Below are positions 61,011 to 64,000 of a stretch of 64,000 nucleotides of DNA, piece by piece. A model generated the notes under the pieces. That model was not told the DNA's origin. It made no database searches and saw only the letters and a list, made by a program, of their open reading frames with translations. The stretch spans positions 46,181-110,180 of the forward strand of contig JBEKYC010000013.1 of the NCBI GenBank assembly GCA_049511415.1, given 5' to 3'. Numbering within the stretch: the first letter of the stretch is position 1; each line of letters starts with the position of its first letter. The DNA is from Bog-159 sp049511415. Its GTDB lineage: Bacteria > Acidobacteriota > Terriglobia > Bryobacterales > Bryobacteraceae. A program made the position numbers and the translations under genes.

Positions 61011-62524
61011 AAGTCCTGACCGCCGCCCAAATGCGCGAAGTCGACCGCCGCACCATCGAAATGGGCATCCCCGGCGTCGTCCTCATGGAAAATGCCGGCC
61101 ATCGCGTGGTGCAACTGCTCGCCGAAAAATTCACCCCGCTCGCCGCCCAGCGCATCGTAGTCCTTTGCGGCAAGGGCAACAACGGCGGCGATGGCCTAGT
61201 GGTAGCGCGCCAGCTCTACACCCGATTCCAGCCGCGCGCCCTGCACGTGGTTCTGCTGGCCGCGCCCGAGGATCTACGCGGCGACGCAGCCCTGAACTAT
61301 CGCATGCTCGAAGTCTGCGGCTGCCCGGTGACGCGCGCCATACCCGCGGAAGCGCAACTGGCCACCATCGTGGTCGATGCTCTGTTGGGCACCGGCATCG
61401 ACGGTCCGGCCACCGGCGCGATGCTCGACGCCATCCGCGAAATCAACCGCGGCTTTCCGCTCGCCAAAGTGGTGGCGGTCGATTTTCCCTCGGGCATGCC
61501 CAGCGATTCCGGCCAACCGGCGGGCGAGCAGGCACGCGCCCATTACACCGTCACCTTCACGGCGCCAAAGCCCGCCCATGTGCTGCCGCCCAATTGCGAT
61601 GCCGTGGGCGAATTGCACGTCGCGCCCATCGGCAGCCCGCCCGCGCTTTACGATGCGGACGAGTCCGTCCGGCTGTCCGTGGTCCAGCCTGCCATGTTCG
61701 CCCCGTTGCTTGCGCCGCGCGCGCGGGATGGACACAAAGGCACATTCGGCCACGTGTTGGTCATCGCCGGATCGCGCGGCAAGACCGGCGCCGCCGCCAT
61801 GTCCGGCATGGCTGCGCTGCGCGCCGGCGCGGGCCTGGTCACGGTGGCATCCGATCCATCCGCCATTCCAGTGATCGCCGGCCACGCCGCGGAATTGATG
61901 ACCGAGCCCCTCGATATCAGCCGCATTTCGAGCCTGATCGAGAAAATGGACGTGATCGCCATCGGTCCCGGACTCGGCACGGCGCCCGAAACCGTAGCCA
62001 TGGTCCGCCGCGCATTTGCCGAATTCGCGCAGCCCATGGTGGTGGATGCCGACGCGCTGAACGCACTCGCCGGCACGGACTGGATAGGCGGCGGCAGGCT
62101 GCGCGTGCTCACGCCGCATCCCGGCGAGATGGCCCGCCTCTGCGCCAAAACCATCGCCGAAATTGCCGCCGATCGCGTAGCCGCCGCCCGCGGTCTCGCC
62201 ACCGAACGTCAGGTCACTGGCGTCCTGAAAGGCGAGCGCACCCTCATCGCCTTCCCGGATGGCCGCGTCTGGATCAATCCCACCGGCACGCCCGCCATGG
62301 GCACCGGCGGCACGGGCGACATCCTCACCGGCTTCGTCTCCGGCCTGCTCGCGCAGTTTCCGCATGACCCCGACCAGGCCGTCGCCGCCGCTGTCTATCT
62401 GCACGGCCTAGCCGGCGAACTCGGCGCGGCCGCCCTCGGCGAAAAGTGTCTTACCGCCACCGATCTGCTCCGCTATCTTCCCGCCGCTCTGGAGGAGTGT
62501 GCCCGTTTTCCGCACCGCCTCTGA
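61007..62524 (+). CDS. nnr: Bifunctional NAD(P)H-hydrate epimerase / ADP-dependent NAD(P)H-hydrate dehydratase
   Basis: The 505-residue fusion repairs hydrated NAD(P)H. The N-terminal epimerase (YjeF_N: MREVDRRTIEMGIPGVVLME, VLCGKGNNGGDGLVVARQL) is followed from about residue 230 by the dehydratase (YjeF_C: GHVLVIAGSRGKTGAAAMSG, VLTPHPGEMARL, GTPAMGTGGTGDILTGFVSG). GTG start at 61007 overlaps the phosphatase stop. The tsaE start lies inside its 3' end. Confidence 0.94.
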   Translation: MKVLTAAQMREVDRRTIEMGIPGVVLMENAGHRVVQLLAEKFTPLAAQRIVVLCGKGNNGGDGLVVARQLYTRFQPRALHVVLLAAPEDLRGDAALNYRMLEVCGCPVTRAIPAEAQLATIVVDALLGTGIDGPATGAMLDAIREINRGFPLAKVVAVDFPSGMPSDSGQPAGEQARAHYTVTFTAPKPAHVLPPNCDAVGELHVAPIGSPPALYDADESVRLSVVQPAMFAPLLAPRARDGHKGTFGHVLVIAGSRGKTGAAAMSGMAALRAGAGLVTVASDPSAIPVIAGHAAELMTEPLDISRISSLIEKMDVIAIGPGLGTAPETVAMVRRAFAEFAQPMVVDADALNALAGTDWIGGGRLRVLTPHPGEMARLCAKTIAEIAADRVAAARGLATERQVTGVLKGERTLIAFPDGRVWINPTGTPAMGTGGTGDILTGFVSGLLAQFPHDPDQAVAAAVYLHGLAGELGAAALGEKCLTATDLLRYLPAALEECARFPHRL

Positions 62525-62915
62525 AGAGGAGACCATCGCCCTCGGCGAACGCCTCGCGCAAACCCTGCCGCGCGGCGCCACGGTCCTGCTGATTGGCAAT
62601 CTGGGCGCCGGCAAAACCACCCTCACCAAAGGCATCGTGAAAGGCTTGGGCGCCGCGCAACCGGAAGAAGTCTCCAGCCCGACTTTCACTCTGATCCACG
62701 AATACGGCTCTCCGCCCGTCGTCTATCACGTGGATCTCTACCGCCTCGAATCCGCCCGCGATGCTGCTACCCTGGGCCTCGACGAGTTATTCGATAGTCC
62801 CGCCATGGTCCTCATCGAATGGGGTGAGAAGTTTCCCGAATTGATGCCACTCCATTCGATCGAGATCCGCCTCCGCGCACTCGAAGGCGACCGGCGCGAA
62901 ATCATCCTGGCATGA
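62499..62915 (+). CDS. tsaE: tRNA threonylcarbamoyladenosine biosynthesis ATPase TsaE
   Basis: The 138-residue P-loop ATPase drives t6A formation with TsaB/TsaD. Walker A is LIGNLGAGKTTLTKGIVKG, followed by SSPTFTLIHEY, VYHVDLYRLES and LIEWGEKFPELMP. GTG start at 62499 overlaps the 3' end of nnr by 26 bases, the usual arrangement in many bacteria. Confidence 0.93.
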   Translation: MPVFRTASEEETIALGERLAQTLPRGATVLLIGNLGAGKTTLTKGIVKGLGAAQPEEVSSPTFTLIHEYGSPPVVYHVDLYRLESARDAATLGLDELFDSPAMVLIEWGEKFPELMPLHSIEIRLRALEGDRREIILA

Positions 62916-62992
62916 TCTCACTGCGATTTACAAACATTTACACCATCTGAGTTCAAAACCTCGCATACTGGGTGACACATCGAGACACTCCT

Positions 62993-64000
62993 ATGCAAAT
63001 CAAATTTGCCATGTTATGCGCACTGCTGGTCCCCGGCGCCGCGCTGCCTGTATCCTTCAACACACCGAGAGCCTTCCCAGTCCCCATCTCGGCGGTAGCC
63101 ACGGCGGTCGCGGATTTCAATGGTGACGAGCACTTGGACCTCGCCGTCGCGGACGGTTCCGGCGGCCTCTCCATCCTGCTGGGCGATGGCAAAGGCGGAT
63201 TGCAACTCGCCGCGGAGTATCCCGCCGGATTTGGCGTCTCGGTCGCCGCCGGTGATTTCAACGGCGATGGTAAGACCGATTTGGCGGTAGCCAGCCAACA
63301 ATATGGCATCGCTATCTTTCTCGGCAACGGCGATGGCAGCTTTCAGCCGCCCATCACTTACTCGCTGTCCGGCAGCTTGCCTTCTTCCGTAGCGGTGGGT
63401 GACTTCAACGGCGACGGCGCGCTCGATCTGGCGGTCGGCATCTTGCAAGGCAATGAAGCGCCCGGCCAAACCATCGATATCTTCCTCGGCAACGGCAATG
63501 GCACGTTCGCGTACGGCAACTCCTATCCAGTCGGATACACGCCCGTCTCCGTGGCCGTGGCCGATTTCAACGGCGATGGCAAGCTCGACCTGATCGACGC
63601 CGACTCCGCCTCCAACACGGTCTCGGTGCTGCTCGGCAATGGCGATGGCACCTTTCAGCCGGCTCTCCGAACTGTCGTCGGCGAGTCACCCACGTCTCTG
63701 GCCGTGGCCGATTTCAATGGCGACGGCAAGCCGGACTTGGCCGTCGCCACAAAAGGTTATCTCGTCCGCTTGATCGGCAATGGCGACGGTACGTTCCAAC
63801 CCTTTGTGACAGTTCCTGGAGTCGTCAGTCCCACTTTCACCGTGGCCGCCGATTTCAACGGCGACGGCAAGCCCGACTTGGCCGCCGCCGACATCTTCGG
63901 CGTGGCCATCGTATTGGGCAACGGCAATGGCAGCTTCGAGCCCCAGCAGAACGTCGGCGTAACCATATTCAACGCCGCAGTGGGCGACTTCAATGGCGAT
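62993..64000 (+). CDS. Secreted FG-GAP/VCBS repeat protein (runs off the window)
   Basis: ATG 62993 opens a frame that is still open at the window end (336 codons). The signal peptide is MQIKFAMLCALLVPGAALPV. At least six repeats of about 50 residues follow, each with D-F-N-G-D-G-K-x-D-L (for example AAGDFNGDGKTDLAVAS) and FLGNGDGSFQPP, which are integrin-alpha-type calcium-binding FG-GAP/VCBS repeats. Surface adhesion or matrix binding is likely. It matches in type the remnant at 118-276. Confidence 0.88.
   Translation, partial: MQIKFAMLCALLVPGAALPVSFNTPRAFPVPISAVATAVADFNGDEHLDLAVADGSGGLSILLGDGKGGLQLAAEYPAGFGVSVAAGDFNGDGKTDLAVASQQYGIAIFLGNGDGSFQPPITYSLSGSLPSSVAVGDFNGDGALDLAVGILQGNEAPGQTIDIFLGNGNGTFAYGNSYPVGYTPVSVAVADFNGDGKLDLIDADSASNTVSVLLGNGDGTFQPALRTVVGESPTSLAVADFNGDGKPDLAVATKGYLVRLIGNGDGTFQPFVTVPGVVSPTFTVAADFNGDGKPDLAAADIFGVAIVLGNGNGSFEPQQNVGVTIFNAAVGDFNGD

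Overview
The window reads as chromosome of an acidobacterium close to the Bryobacterales ('Candidatus Solibacter' type). The basis is high GC, very dense gene packing, and several families that are expanded in that lineage. These are three secreted GloVer tandem-repeat proteins, two proteins with the TIGR03437 paralogous domain, a DUF1552 protein, FG-GAP/VCBS repeat proteins at both edges, and many small secreted proteins of unknown function. No rRNA, tRNA, CRISPR array, transposase or prophage was found. No stretch longer than 300 bases lacks a gene.

Layout. 0.1-3 kb: FG-GAP remnant, GH5 glycosidase and ankyrin protein (minus). 3-5.2 kb: an ECF42-type sigma factor with two DGPF/YciI partners (minus) and a candidate autoregulatory promoter. 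5.2-7.6 kb: an overlapping GH130 phosphorylase/cellobiose 2-epimerase pair. 7.6-19.4 kb: a GloVer protein, a large unknown secreted protein, GH94 cellobiose phosphorylase, aldo/keto reductase, DUF1552 protein and a beta-propeller/TIGR03437 protein. 19.4-22.3 kb (minus): TIGR03437 fused to a degenerate receiver, ClpS, and a divergent sugar transferase. 22.4-24.6 kb: IscS-like and IscA-like proteins and PxpA. 25.3-27.9 kb: a CpxR/CpxA-like two-component system and a Cys-rich PAS protein. 27.8-35.8 kb: disulfide oxidoreductase, a histidine-rich membrane protein, a TIM-barrel protein, a ROK kinase, a secreted barrel-like protein and a B12 radical SAM enzyme. 36-42.4 kb: recO-glyQ-glyS-ppdK operon closed by a clear terminator. 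42.5-44.1 kb: a decayed island holding an intact DUF433 gene, a broken DUF5615 gene, a ppdK fragment, a hicB tail and a frameshifted hicA. 44.2-50.9 kb: TPR protein, YcaQ-like glycosylase, nucleoside hydrolase and small envelope proteins. 50.9-53.9 kb: kbl, hfq and hflX. 53.9-56.6 kb: two tandemly duplicated GloVer genes. 56.7-62.9 kb: alpha/beta hydrolase, HTH/SEC-C protein, a second DUF433/DUF5615 pair with a shortened toxin, an RsbU-type phosphatase, nnr and tsaE. 63-64 kb: an FG-GAP protein that runs off the end.

Functional themes. Plant-polymer breakdown is well represented. A secreted GH5 would release oligosaccharides, the epimerase/GH130 pair would convert mannobiose to mannosyl-glucose and then to mannose 1-phosphate plus glucose, and GH94 would phosphorolyse cellobiose. 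The ROK kinase and PPDK fit the downstream sugar metabolism. The most unusual items are the signal-peptide/TIGR03437/pseudo-receiver fusion, an ECF start codon sitting in the loop of a perfect 9-bp hairpin with a matching upstream ECF42-like promoter, an hflX frame with no canonical start codon, and toxin genes at three loci each damaged while the complete antitoxins remain.
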